From assembly GCA_009699025.1 (NCBI GenBank), contig WLOZ01000077.1, forward strand, positions 1 to 7,684: 7,684 bases of DNA, in the 5' to 3' direction. How positions within the stretch are numbered: the first letter of the stretch is position 1; each line of letters starts with the position of its first letter. Shown piece by piece: positions 1 to 7,516 of the stretch. The notes beneath the pieces are model-generated. The model was not told where the DNA came from. It ran no database searches and was given only the letters and a program-made list of their open reading frames with translations. The translations under genes were made by a program, and so were the position numbers. The DNA is from Actinomycetota bacterium. GTDB lineage: Bacteria > Actinomycetota > Actinomycetes > S36-B12 > CAIYMF01.

Positions 1-1947
1 ATCCTCGACGTCAGTCCTGTGGTCGCGGCCGGCACACTTCCCGCGAAGGCCGTGGTGGGCGAGCCAGTTCCCGTGCGCGCGACCGTGGTGCGCGATGGGC
101 ACGACGCGCTCGGCGTGACCGCCGTGATTACCTCGCCCGACGGGCGCGAAATCAGCGCCCGTATGAAGCCGCTGAACGACGGCCTCGAGGGTTGGGGTGC
201 ATCAGTGCGGCCCGACGCCGAGGGACTCTGGACCGTGCGGGTCGAGGCATGGAGCGATCCGGTCGCTACCTGGCTGCACCGGGCCAGCGTCAAGGTTCCC
301 GCCGGTCTCGACGTCGATCTCGAGTTGGCTGAGGGAGCCGCAGTGCTCACTCGATTTATGGCGTCGCTGCCCCGCGGCAACGTGCGGAGTGCGGTGAAGG
401 CCGCCGTCGACGCCCTCACCGACCCCTCCCGCCCCGCCGGCGACCGGCTCGCGATCGCGACCAGCACCGCCCTGCTCGACCTGGTGTGGAGCCGCCCGCT
501 GCGCGAGCTCGTGTCGCCGTCGCAGGAGTTTCCCCTGCTGGTCGAACGCCGCCGCGCCCTGGTGGGTGCGTGGTACGAGTTTTTCCCGCGGTCCGAGGGA
601 GCGACCCTCAACCCCCCTCGATCGGGCACGTTCGCGACCGCCGCTGAGCGACTGCCCGCCGTGGCCGCCATGGGATTCGACGTGCTGTACCTGCCGCCCA
701 TACACCCCATTGGCACCTCGCACCGCAAGGGCCCGAACAACAGTCTCGACCCCGGGCCCGACGATCCCGGCTCGCCGTGGGCGATCGGGTCGGCCGACGG
801 CGGCCACGACGCGGTGCACCCCGACCTCGGAACCCTTGACGACTTCGACGCCTTCGTGGCCAAGGCCACCTCGCTCGGCCTCGACATCGCCCTCGACCTC
901 GCCCTGCAGGCCTCACCCGACCACCCCTGGGTCACCGAGCACCCACTGTGGTTCCGGCACCGGGCCGACGGCACCATCGCCTACGCCGAGAACCCTCCGA
1001 AGAGGTATCAGGACGTCTACCCGATCAATTTCGACCATGACCCCGAGGGCCTCTACGCCGAGGTTGAGCGCCTCGTGCGCTTCTGGATGTCGCACGGCGT
1101 GCGCATTTTTCGGGTCGATAACCCGCACACCAAGCCGGTGTGGGTGTGGCAGCGACTCACCTCGGCGATCGGCGCCACCGACCCCGACGTGCTCTTCCTC
1201 GCCGAGGCCTTCACTAGTCCGCCCATGATGCGCGTGCTCGGCGAGGTCGGCTTCCAGCAGTCGTACACGTACTTCACGTGGCGCAACAGCAGACGGGAGC
1301 TCGAGGAGTACCTCAACGAGCTCGCCGGTCCCGCCGCTGCCTACATGCGGCCCAACTTCTTCGTGAACACTCCCGACATCCTCAGCGAGTACCTCCAGTA
1401 CGGCGGGCCCGCGGCCTTTGCGATTCGCGCCGCTCTTGCCGCCACGCTCTCGCCCACATGGGGCGTATACGCCGGGTTCGAGCTGTTCGAGCACGAGGCG
1501 GTGCGCGCTGGCAGCGAAGAGTACCTCGACTCCGAGAAGTACCAGTACCGGCCGCGCGAGTGGGCCGCGGCCGAGGCCTCAGGGGCCACCCTGGCACCCT
1601 GGATCACGCAGCTCAATGCCCTGCGCGCAGCGCATCCAGCCCTGCAGACCCTGCGCGGCCTCCACTTCCATCACTCCGACGACGACTCGGTCATCGTCTT
1701 CTCCAAGCGCGATGGCGACAGCCCCGACGCCGACTGCGTGGTGGTGGTGGTCACCCTCGACCCGCACCGCCCCCGCGAGACCATGGTGCACCTCGATTTG
1801 GCGGCCCTTGGCCTCGGCCCCGACGACATTTTCTCGGCCCACGACCTCGTCACCGACACCGCGTGGCGCTGGTCTGCACACCAATATGTGCGACTCGCAC
1901 CCGCAGAGCATGTGGCCCACATCGTCTCCGTCCGACGCGTTCCCTAG
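1..1947 (+). CDS. glgE: GlgE, alpha-1,4-glucan:maltose-1-phosphate maltosyltransferase (GH13_3), 5' end outside the window
   Basis: The reading frame is open from base 1 to the TAG at 1945-1947, giving 648 codons. The protein already resembles GlgE at its first residue (ILDVSPVV, then PAKAVVGE), so I treat the GTG at 19 as internal and estimate that about 20 residues are missing. GlgE transfers maltose from alpha-maltose-1-phosphate to the non-reducing end of alpha-1,4-glucans in the cytosol. Order of domains: an N-terminal beta domain (window codons 1 to about 190), the GH13 barrel with the GlgE insert, and a C-terminal beta domain (about 540-648). Catalytic residues are nucleophile D373 ([10 protein letters not shown]), acid/base E402 (FLAEAF) and D459 (NTPDIL). 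Their 29 and 57 residue spacing equals that of Streptomyces coelicolor GlgE D394/E423/D480. The same offset of 21 puts K243, Q303, K334, Y336 and N374 on its recalled substrate-binding residues. No damage is visible. The gene is followed after 16 bases by glgB. Confidence 0.97.
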   Translation: MLDVSPVVAAGTLPAKAVVGEPVPVRATVVRDGHDALGVTAVITSPDGREISARMKPLNDGLEGWGASVRPDAEGLWTVRVEAWSDPVATWLHRASVKVPAGLDVDLELAEGAAVLTRFMASLPRGNVRSAVKAAVDALTDPSRPAGDRLAIATSTALLDLVWSRPLRELVSPSQEFPLLVERRRALVGAWYEFFPRSEGATLNPPRSGTFATAAERLPAVAAMGFDVLYLPPIHPIGTSHRKGPNNSLDPGPDDPGSPWAIGSADGGHDAVHPDLGTLDDFDAFVAKATSLGLDIALDLALQASPDHPWVTEHPLWFRHRADGTIAYAENPPKRYQDVYPINFDHDPEGLYAEVERLVRFWMSHGVRIFRVDNPHTKPVWVWQRLTSAIGATDPDVLFLAEAFTSPPMMRVLGEVGFQQSYTYFTWRNSRRELEEYLNELAGPAAAYMRPNFFVNTPDILSEYLQYGGPAAFAIRAALAATLSPTWGVYAGFELFEHEAVRAGSEEYLDSEKYQYRPREWAAAEASGATLAPWITQLNALRAAHPALQTLRGLHFHHSDDDSVIVFSKRDGDSPDADCVVVVVTLDPHRPRETMVHLDLAALGLGPDDIFSAHDLVTDTAWRWSAHQYVRLAPAEHVAHIVSVRRVP

Positions 1948-1950
1948 TCC

Positions 1951-1957
1951 GAGAGGT
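1951..1957 (+). promoter_or_regulatory. Ribosome binding site of glgB
   Basis: GAGAGGT ends 6 bases before the ATG at 1964, a good Shine-Dalgarno match at normal distance. It fixes the glgB start, although the same frame stays open upstream inside glgE to an ATG at 1418. The site lies in the 16-base gap after the glgE stop codon, which supports translation of both genes from one transcript. Confidence 0.75.
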
Positions 1958-1963
1958 CACCCC

Positions 1964-4207
1964 ATGGGGAAGAAGAAGGACGCCAAAGCCGCCGCCCAGG
2001 AATTGCGGGTGCCCCGCGAGTCCCGCGCTGACATGGGGCCGCAGCCGGTCGACGCCGACTCGCTTGACCAGCTCGTCGACGGATGCCACCACGACCCTCA
2101 CTCGATCCTGGGCCCGCACGTTCACGCCGGCCGGGTCACCGTGCGGGTGCTGCGGCCGAAGGCCGAGCGGGTCGAGGTGGTCGACCACGACGCACAGCGC
2201 ACCTCGCTCGAGCACGAGCACCGCGGCGTGTGGGTGGGCGTGCTCAACCGGCCCGACGTGCCCGACTACCGCCTCGACGTGACCTACCCCGGCGGCGAGG
2301 CCATCCCCACCGACGATCCCTACCGCTTCCTTCCCACGCTCGGCGAGGTCGACCAGCACCTCATCGGCGAGGGCAGGCACGAGCAGCTCTGGCAGGTTCT
2401 CGGTGCTCACACCCGCCGATTCGACTCGCCCATGGGCGACGTGACCGGCACGTCGTTTGCCGTGTGGGCGCCCAACGCCCGCGGCGTGCAGGTGGTGGGT
2501 GACTTTAACGGCTGGGACGGCGCCGCCAGCCCGATGCGCTCGCTCGGAGCCAGCGGCGTGTGGGAGCTCTACCTACCCAACATCGGCGACGGGACCACCT
2601 ACAAGTTTCGCGTGCTCGGCGCCGACGGCGAGTGGCGCGATAAGGCCGACCCGATGGCCCATGCCACCGAGGTGCCGCCGCTCACCGGATCAGTCGTGTT
2701 CACCCCTGCCCACGAGTGGGCCGACCACGAGTGGATGGCGCGCCGGGCGGGCTCCGACCCCCTCGCCTCCCCGATGAGCATCTATGAGGTGCACCTTGGC
2801 TCGTGGCGGGCCGGCCTGTCGTACCGGCAACTGGCCGACGAGCTCACCGCGTACGTGAGTGACCAGGGGTTCACGCACGTCGAATTTCTGCCGGTTGCCG
2901 AGCACCCCTACGGCCCGTCGTGGGGCTACCAGGTGACGTCGTACTTCGCGCCCACCTCGAGGTTTGGCTCCCCCGACGACCTGCGCTTCCTCATCGACCG
3001 GCTGCACCAGGCCGGAATCGGCGTGCTGATCGACTGGGTGCCCGCACACTTTCCCAAGGACGAGTGGGCGCTCGCCCGATTCGACGGAACCCCGCTCTAC
3101 GAACACCCCGACCCACAGCGCGGCGAACACCCCGACTGGGGAACCTACGTGTTCAACTTCGGCCGACCCGAGGTGCGCAACTTCCTGGTGTCGAACGCGG
3201 TGTACTGGCTCGAGGAATTCCACGTCGATGGCCTGCGGGTCGACGCCGTGGCCTCGATGCTGTACCTCGACTACTCGCGCGACGACGGCCAGTGGAGCCC
3301 GAACCAGTTCGGCGGTCGCGAGAACCTCGAGGCCGTGGCGTTCCTTCAGGAAATGAACGCCACCGTGTACCGACGTGTGCCCGGCGCCCTCACCATCGCC
3401 GAGGAGTCGACCTCATGGCCCGGCGTGACTCGGCCCACGCACGTCGGGGGGCTCGGCTTCGGGCTCAAGTGGAATATGGGCTGGATGCACGACTCGCTCG
3501 ACTACCTCTCGCGCGAGCCCGTGCACCGCCAGTGGCATCACAACGAGATGACCTTCGCGATGATGTACGCGTGGAGCGAGAACTTCGTGCTTCCGGTCTC
3601 TCACGACGAGGTCGTGCACGGCAAGGGCTCGCTGGTCGCGCGCGCGTCGGGCAACCGCTGGCAGCAGCTTGCCACCCTTCGCGCGTATTACGCGTACATG
3701 TGGGCCCACCCAGGCAAGCAGCTGCTGTTCATGGGCTCCGAGTTTGCCCAGAGCAGCGAGTGGAACGACGGCGAGAGCCTGCCCTGGTGGCTACTCGATC
3801 ATGATGAGCACCGAGGGGTGCTGTCGTGCGTGGCACACCTCAACCGCACCTACCGAGACTCGCCAGCCCTCTGGAGCCAGGACGCCTCGCCCGCGGGCTT
3901 CGAGTGGATCGACGCCAACGATGCCGCGGGCAACGTCTTTAGCTGGCTGCGCTGGGGCTCCGACGGTTCAGTGATGGCGTGCCTGTCCAACTTCTCGTCA
4001 GTGCCGCACCTCGACTACCAGCTCGGACTTCCGCGCGGGGGGTACTGGCGCGAGGTGGTGAACACCGACGCCGCCGAATACGGCGGCTCAGGCATGGGCA
4101 ACCTCGGCGGGGTTCACACCGACGACGTGCCCCACCACCACCGGCCGGTGTCGGCCAGTGTCACGATTGCCCCGCTCAGTGCAGTGTGGCTGCGCCACGA
4201 AGACTGA
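1964..4207 (+). CDS. glgB: GlgB, 1,4-alpha-glucan branching enzyme (GH13_9)
   Basis: The gene encodes 747 residues, normal for an actinobacterial GlgB with the N1 domain. The enzyme cuts alpha-1,4 chains and re-attaches the piece as an alpha-1,6 branch, so it works on the linear product of GlgE. After a short basic/alanine-rich leader (1-30) come the N1 domain (about 34-125, beginning near DPHSILGPH), a CBM48 domain (about 160-245, with GDFNGWD at 179-185), the barrel starting near YEVHLGSW (274-281), and a C-terminal beta domain (about 640-747). Conserved regions are DWVPAHFP (357-364), nucleophile D427 (GLRVDAVAS), acid/base E480 (IAEEST) and D548 ([12 protein letters not shown]). The 53 and 68 residue spacings equal those of E. 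coli GlgB D405/E458/D526. The start at 1964 is preferred because of its ribosome binding site and because protein similarity begins only after it. The gene ends tail to tail with the minus-strand gene. Confidence 0.98.
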   Translation: MGKKKDAKAAAQELRVPRESRADMGPQPVDADSLDQLVDGCHHDPHSILGPHVHAGRVTVRVLRPKAERVEVVDHDAQRTSLEHEHRGVWVGVLNRPDVPDYRLDVTYPGGEAIPTDDPYRFLPTLGEVDQHLIGEGRHEQLWQVLGAHTRRFDSPMGDVTGTSFAVWAPNARGVQVVGDFNGWDGAASPMRSLGASGVWELYLPNIGDGTTYKFRVLGADGEWRDKADPMAHATEVPPLTGSVVFTPAHEWADHEWMARRAGSDPLASPMSIYEVHLGSWRAGLSYRQLADELTAYVSDQGFTHVEFLPVAEHPYGPSWGYQVTSYFAPTSRFGSPDDLRFLIDRLHQAGIGVLIDWVPAHFPKDEWALARFDGTPLYEHPDPQRGEHPDWGTYVFNFGRPEVRNFLVSNAVYWLEEFHVDGLRVDAVASMLYLDYSRDDGQWSPNQFGGRENLEAVAFLQEMNATVYRRVPGALTIAEESTSWPGVTRPTHVGGLGFGLKWNMGWMHDSLDYLSREPVHRQWHHNEMTFAMMYAWSENFVLPVSHDEVVHGKGSLVARASGNRWQQLATLRAYYAYMWAHPGKQLLFMGSEFAQSSEWNDGESLPWWLLDHDEHRGVLSCVAHLNRTYRDSPALWSQDASPAGFEWIDANDAAGNVFSWLRWGSDGSVMACLSNFSSVPHLDYQLGLPRGGYWREVVNTDAAEYGGSGMGNLGGVHTDDVPHHHRPVSASVTIAPLSAVWLRHED

Positions 4208-4320
4208 CCATGGCGATCCCACCTCTGGGGCGTCCTGATCGACAACCGAAGCAACTCTTACAACCGCGGTGGCAGGCACTGGTCAGAGCGACAGCAACTC
4301 GAGTCGATCTTCGTCGACGA
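4208..4320. other. Convergent intergenic spacer with only weak hairpins
   Basis: These 113 bases separate the stop codons of glgB and the minus-strand fusion gene. I find no coding frame of its own and no strong stem followed by a T run on either strand. The clearest structure is a short stem, GTCGA at 4303-4307 pairing with TCGAC at 4314-4318 around a TCTTCG loop, just beyond the minus-strand stop codon. CCCA/TGGG near 4218-4229 is another very short possibility after glgB. Neither is convincing as an intrinsic terminator, so termination here may be factor-dependent or bidirectional and inefficient. Confidence 0.5.
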
Positions 4321-7300
4321 CTAGGCCCGGCGCGCGAGCGCGAGTATCTCCGGAAGGACTGCCAGCGTGGCGGCACGGCCGGCCTCGCGAAGGGCGTCGA
4401 TCTGGAAAAACTCGGTCAGATTTGCGCTCGAGGTGTCGGGTCGGATCAACACCGAGGCGCGCGCGATGGCGGCCTCGTTCGCGTTGTCACTGGCCATCAT
4501 CATCGATCGCATGATCGTCTCAGGTATCCCGAGGCTCCCCGATCGCACCCGTACGTCCTCCGCGTTGAGTCCAGCTAGACCTCCCACCTGCACCGCGATC
4601 ACCGGGCCGAGCGGCCCTGTGATCAGGTCGACAGGCAGGTTGTTCACCAGCCCGCCGTCGACGTGCACGCCGCCGTCGCCATGGCGGTAGGGCGGCAGGA
4701 TGCCCGGCAGCCGACTGGACGCGGCGAGCGCCTGCACGAGGTTGCCCCGCCGGTGCACCACCTGCTGGCGCGAGACGAGGTCAACGCTCACGCAGGCGAA
4801 GGGAAGCGCCAGCGCCTCGATGGCGAGATCGCCGAAGATCTCAGCCAGGGAGTCGTCGATGCGCGCCCCGCGCAGCAGGCTGGTGCGGGGAAGGGTGTAG
4901 TCGCCCATGATGGACTTCTTGACCATGAATTTGTAGGCGGTGGCGTCGAGTTCAGCGGCGCTGCGACCGGTTGCCAAGAAGGCCCCCATGACGGCCCCGA
5001 GGCTGGTACCGGCAACCCTGTCGATGCGCACCCCGTGCTCCTCAAGCACCTCGATCACGCCGATGTGCGCCAGCGCGCGGGCACCTCCCCCGCTGAAAGC
5101 GATGCCGAGCGAGCGTCCGAGAATCCGATCGGCCAGCGGGGCCAGCGCCGAGGCGAAGGCACCGCCCTCGATCCTGGTTCGAGAGTTCGGAGCGACGTCT
5201 TGGTCCCAGCTTTGCCAGTCGGAGACCGAGGGCTGCGCATCGACGATCACGATGTCACTGCCGCGAGATTGCTCGGGCAAGCCGTCGGGCGTGGGGCGAG
5301 TGGTGACCAGAACCAGCCGGTCTGAGGAGCGCAGGCAGAACTCCCGCCACTGCTCGTCGTCATCGGCTCTCGCGCCGATCACCACGCGGTCAGCCACCTC
5401 CTCAGCCCGCTCAAGGCCCATGTCGCTGACGAGGCCCGGGGTGATCACGCGGTCGCCGCGCTTCCGCAACAGGTCACTGAGCGCAGTCAAAACCTCATCG
5501 ACCGGGCAGTCCGGTGTTACGCCGACCACGGCGATCACCACGTCGCGCGCTACCTCACGGTGCTCGAACATGGCCAGACGCGCGGTGGCCTCTCGCAACT
5601 GCTCTGCGAGGCTGACCGACAGCGCTCGCATGAACGTGGCATCAGCGATGTGGTCGAGATGGGAGCGCGGAATGCACTGCACGACACTGTCGCGCGCGGC
5701 CACTACGGTCTCTGAACGCATCACTCCGGTGAGCACATCGGAGACTCCTAGCGCCTCGCCACGACGGACGTCGCGAACACGAACCTCATCGACCACCACC
5801 GCGAAGCGCCCTCGACTCACCAGGTAGACCGCGTCCGAGGTCTCGCCCCTGGTGTACAGGGTGGCTCCAGACTGCACCTCAACCCTGTCCATGCCTGCTC
5901 GCACCAGCTGAATCTGTTCCGCCGATAGGCCGCTGAACATCGGCAGCGATGACAGCGGGTCGATTTCTCTCTGGCGCATGAATTCGAGCAGCGCAGCAGG
6001 CGCCCTCGTACCGATCGTCCCTCGTTCGCGGCCGCCCGCGTGCGCGGCCTCCTCAACACGCTCGTCACTCACCTCGAGAGTGACGGGGGCATCTTGGCGG
6101 CGGCGAGCGGCGAACCCCAGCATCATCAGCAACCCAGCCATGGTCAGCAGAGACTCAACGCGGCCCACTGCGATGGCATCGACCATGGCGAGCCCTACCA
6201 GCACCCCGGCGGCCGCCCCGAGCAGTCTCGTAGCCGTCACGCCCGTGCCGCGCAGCACGAATCCTCGCGGGTCGTCGCCCGACCCCGTCACCAGGATGTC
6301 GAGGGCGGGCACGGCGATGCCGAGGCCCACGCCCTGCACCACGAGGAGTGCGGCCTCGACGGAGGTGACAGGTTCACCCGACCAGCACGCCGCAGCAGCG
6401 ACAAACCAGAGGAGGCCGCCCACCCACATCCGACCCAGCGGCCGGGTGATGGGCGCCCGCACCGCCAACAGGCCCACGACGACCACCGACACCATGAGGG
6501 CCCCAGCGATCCACGCGCCCGACCAGAGGGCAGCCAGCATTGTCGACCCGATGGCCACTCCCGACCCAGCAGCTGCCAGCAGCGAGACACTCTTCGTGCC
6601 GGGCGCCCACGAGCCGAGACCACGTGGCAGCCGTCGCAGGCGTCGCTGGCGACGCTGGAAGCGAAGGGCTGCCACTCCCGCGCAAACGAGGCCGAGCGTG
6701 ACCGCCGTCACCTCCCCCAGCGTGACGTCGTCGGTGACCAGGGACTCGCCGCCGAGGCACAGCAGCAGCACAGCGGTGGCGGAGAGGAGGGCTGTGCGCA
6801 GGTCACCACGTGCTGGCCGCTCAGTGGCGCGGCTCTCGACCAGCACGCGAGGCGCCAGTACGAGGAGCACGGCAGCCACCGCTGCCTCGACAACGAACAG
6901 AACGCGCCACGGGGCGAACTGCAGCAGCAGGTGCCCGAGCACGGGGCCCAGACACAGTCCCATGCACCACGCGGCGCCCAGCGACACGAATCGACGCGTG
7001 CGCGCTACTCCGTCAGTTCCGGAGTTACACAGGGCCAGCGAACCAGCGAGGGCAAGCCCAAGAGTCGACTGCAGGAGTCGGGCGCCGGTCAGCCACACCC
7101 CGGGCACCAGAGCAGCCAGCACCGCTCCCACGAGAAAGCCTCGAAGCCCCTGCACGATCGAACGGCGCCTGCCCGTGCGCTCGGCGCGCAAGAGCCAGGG
7201 CAAAAGAAGCAACGCCATGGGAACGGTGGTGGCGACCACGAGCCACACCATCCCCAGGGCCAGCACGGGGAGGTCGTCCGGCGCGGCGATCGCCGCAAAG

Positions 7301-7413
7301 GCGGTCATGCTGAGGTCGAGCCCAGCGAGGGATGCGACCCCCATGACGATCGCACGAACGTGCCAGTCGGGCGATACCTGACGGAGGTCAGGGGCGAAAA
7401 TCATCGCAGGCAT
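4321..7413 (-). CDS. MFS transporter / cyclic-nucleotide-binding / NTE-like patatin phospholipase fusion protein
   Basis: One uninterrupted 1030-residue protein. Residues about 20-436 form a DHA2-type MFS domain with 14 predicted helices: LDLSMTAFAAIAAP in TM1 (D33), a partial motif A (AERTGRRR, 77-84), ARLLQ (111-115) and motif C (GPVLG, 156-160). All basic loops, including the eight arginines within 251-264, fall on one side, so both termini should be cytosolic. Residues about 487-610 form a cyclic-nucleotide-binding domain (GE at 552-553, RSE at 566-568). Residues 624-745 are a Rossmann-like linker. Residues 766 to about 960 are a patatin domain: oxyanion loop SGGGAR (774-779), nucleophile S804 (GTSLG), D919 (DGGLVNNLP), 115 residues apart. 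NTE-family enzymes deacylate (lyso)phospholipids. Mycobacterial Rv3239c and Rv3728 share this layout, from memory. The substrate is unknown. The ATG at 7413 is the most upstream possible start, because an in-frame TGA lies 21 bases before it. Confidence 0.92.
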   Translation of the reverse strand: MPAMIFAPDLRQVSPDWHVRAIVMGVASLAGLDLSMTAFAAIAAPDDLPVLALGMVWLVVATTVPMALLLLPWLLRAERTGRRRSIVQGLRGFLVGAVLAALVPGVWLTGARLLQSTLGLALAGSLALCNSGTDGVARTRRFVSLGAAWCMGLCLGPVLGHLLLQFAPWRVLFVVEAAVAAVLLVLAPRVLVESRATERPARGDLRTALLSATAVLLLCLGGESLVTDDVTLGEVTAVTLGLVCAGVAALRFQRRQRRLRRLPRGLGSWAPGTKSVSLLAAAGSGVAIGSTMLAALWSGAWIAGALMVSVVVVGLLAVRAPITRPLGRMWVGGLLWFVAAAACWSGEPVTSVEAALLVVQGVGLGIAVPALDILVTGSGDDPRGFVLRGTGVTATRLLGAAAGVLVGLAMVDAIAVGRVESLLTMAGLLMMLGFAARRRQDAPVTLEVSDERVEEAAHAGGRERGTIGTRAPAALLEFMRQREIDPLSSLPMFSGLSAEQIQLVRAGMDRVEVQSGATLYTRGETSDAVYLVSRGRFAVVVDEVRVRDVRRGEALGVSDVLTGVMRSETVVAARDSVVQCIPRSHLDHIADATFMRALSVSLAEQLREATARLAMFEHREVARDVVIAVVGVTPDCPVDEVLTALSDLLRKRGDRVITPGLVSDMGLERAEEVADRVVIGARADDDEQWREFCLRSSDRLVLVTTRPTPDGLPEQSRGSDIVIVDAQPSVSDWQSWDQDVAPNSRTRIEGGAFASALAPLADRILGRSLGIAFSGGGARALAHIGVIEVLEEHGVRIDRVAGTSLGAVMGAFLATGRSAAELDATAYKFMVKKSIMGDYTLPRTSLLRGARIDDSLAEIFGDLAIEALALPFACVSVDLVSRQQVVHRRGNLVQALAASSRLPGILPPYRHGDGGVHVDGGLVNNLPVDLITGPLGPVIAVQVGGLAGLNAEDVRVRSGSLGIPETIMRSMMMASDNANEAAIARASVLIRPDTSSANLTEFFQIDALREAGRAATLAVLPEILALARRA

Positions 7414-7419
7414 GCGACG

Positions 7420-7423
7420 TTCC
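7420..7423 (-). promoter_or_regulatory. Weak ribosome binding site of the fusion gene
   Basis: Read on the minus strand, GGAA lies 6 bases before the ATG at 7413-7411. It is a short match but at correct spacing. The next in-frame ATG, at 7404-7402, has no better site, so the first ATG is kept. Confidence 0.4.
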
Positions 7424-7438
7424 GACCCACGTCACCAG

Positions 7439-7454
7439 ACATTTCATGAATGTA
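7439..7454 (-). promoter_or_regulatory. Possible promoter -10 element and small palindrome upstream of the fusion gene
   Basis: This is an AT-rich patch in an otherwise very G+C-rich region. It contains the perfect palindrome TTCATGAA (7443-7450) and, on the minus strand, TACATT (7454-7449), which fits a TAnnnT -10 hexamer about 35 bases before the start codon. A second TACATT lies at 7487-7482, 33 bases upstream. I see no good -35 hexamer at 16-18 bases. TTGAAG near 7484-7479 is about 22-24 bases away, too far for a standard sigma-70-type promoter. Confidence 0.3.
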
Positions 7455-7493
7455 GCGGTGCGGGTCCAGACGCCTTCTTCAAATGTACCGCGG

Positions 7494-7514
7494 CACCCCT
7501 CGACGACCGGGGCG
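7494..7514 (-). terminator. Possible hairpin terminator after the thioredoxin/TPR gene
   Basis: On the minus strand, immediately after the TAG, CGCCCC can pair with GGGGTG (6 base pairs including one G-U) around a 9-base loop. A short ACATTT stretch follows about 9 bases later, not a true T run. This is a GC-rich stem of the kind seen after actinobacterial genes, but short. If it works, the downstream fusion gene needs its own promoter. Confidence 0.3.
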
Positions 7515-7516
7515 GT

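Noticed and set aside
202..819. Minus-strand 205-codon frame inside glgE
   Set aside because: Gly/Arg/Val-rich shadow sequence without motifs, fully covered by a strongly supported glgE.
1738..1752. Run of GTG triplets
   Set aside because: It encodes a valine-rich strand expected in the C-terminal domain of GlgE, so it is ordinary coding sequence rather than a meaningful microsatellite.
1418..1963. Upstream ATG extension of glgB into glgE
   Set aside because: The extra 182 residues are Arg/Pro/Ser-rich shadow sequence of glgE. GlgB similarity and a good ribosome binding site begin at 1964.
1278..2282. Plus-strand frame of 334 codons overlapping glgE and glgB
   Set aside because: Arg/Pro/His-rich translation with no recognisable domain, overlapping two well-supported genes in another frame.
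4204..4286. Seven-base inverted repeat CTGACCA / TGGTCAG flanking most of the convergent spacer
   Set aside because: The arms are 69 bases apart, and a 7-base match in a region this size is expected by chance fairly often. It is not a credible terminator or attachment site on this evidence.
4495..4503. Triple CAT repeat
   Set aside because: Only three units, encoding Met-Met-Met on the minus strand within the fusion protein's C-terminal part.
5978..7449. Long plus-strand open frames (over 460 codons) opposite the MFS/CNB part of the fusion gene
   Set aside because: Their products are low-complexity, rich in Arg, Ser, Pro, His and Thr, without domains, as expected for the complement of a high-G+C gene. 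The minus-strand frame has clear membrane and enzyme motifs.
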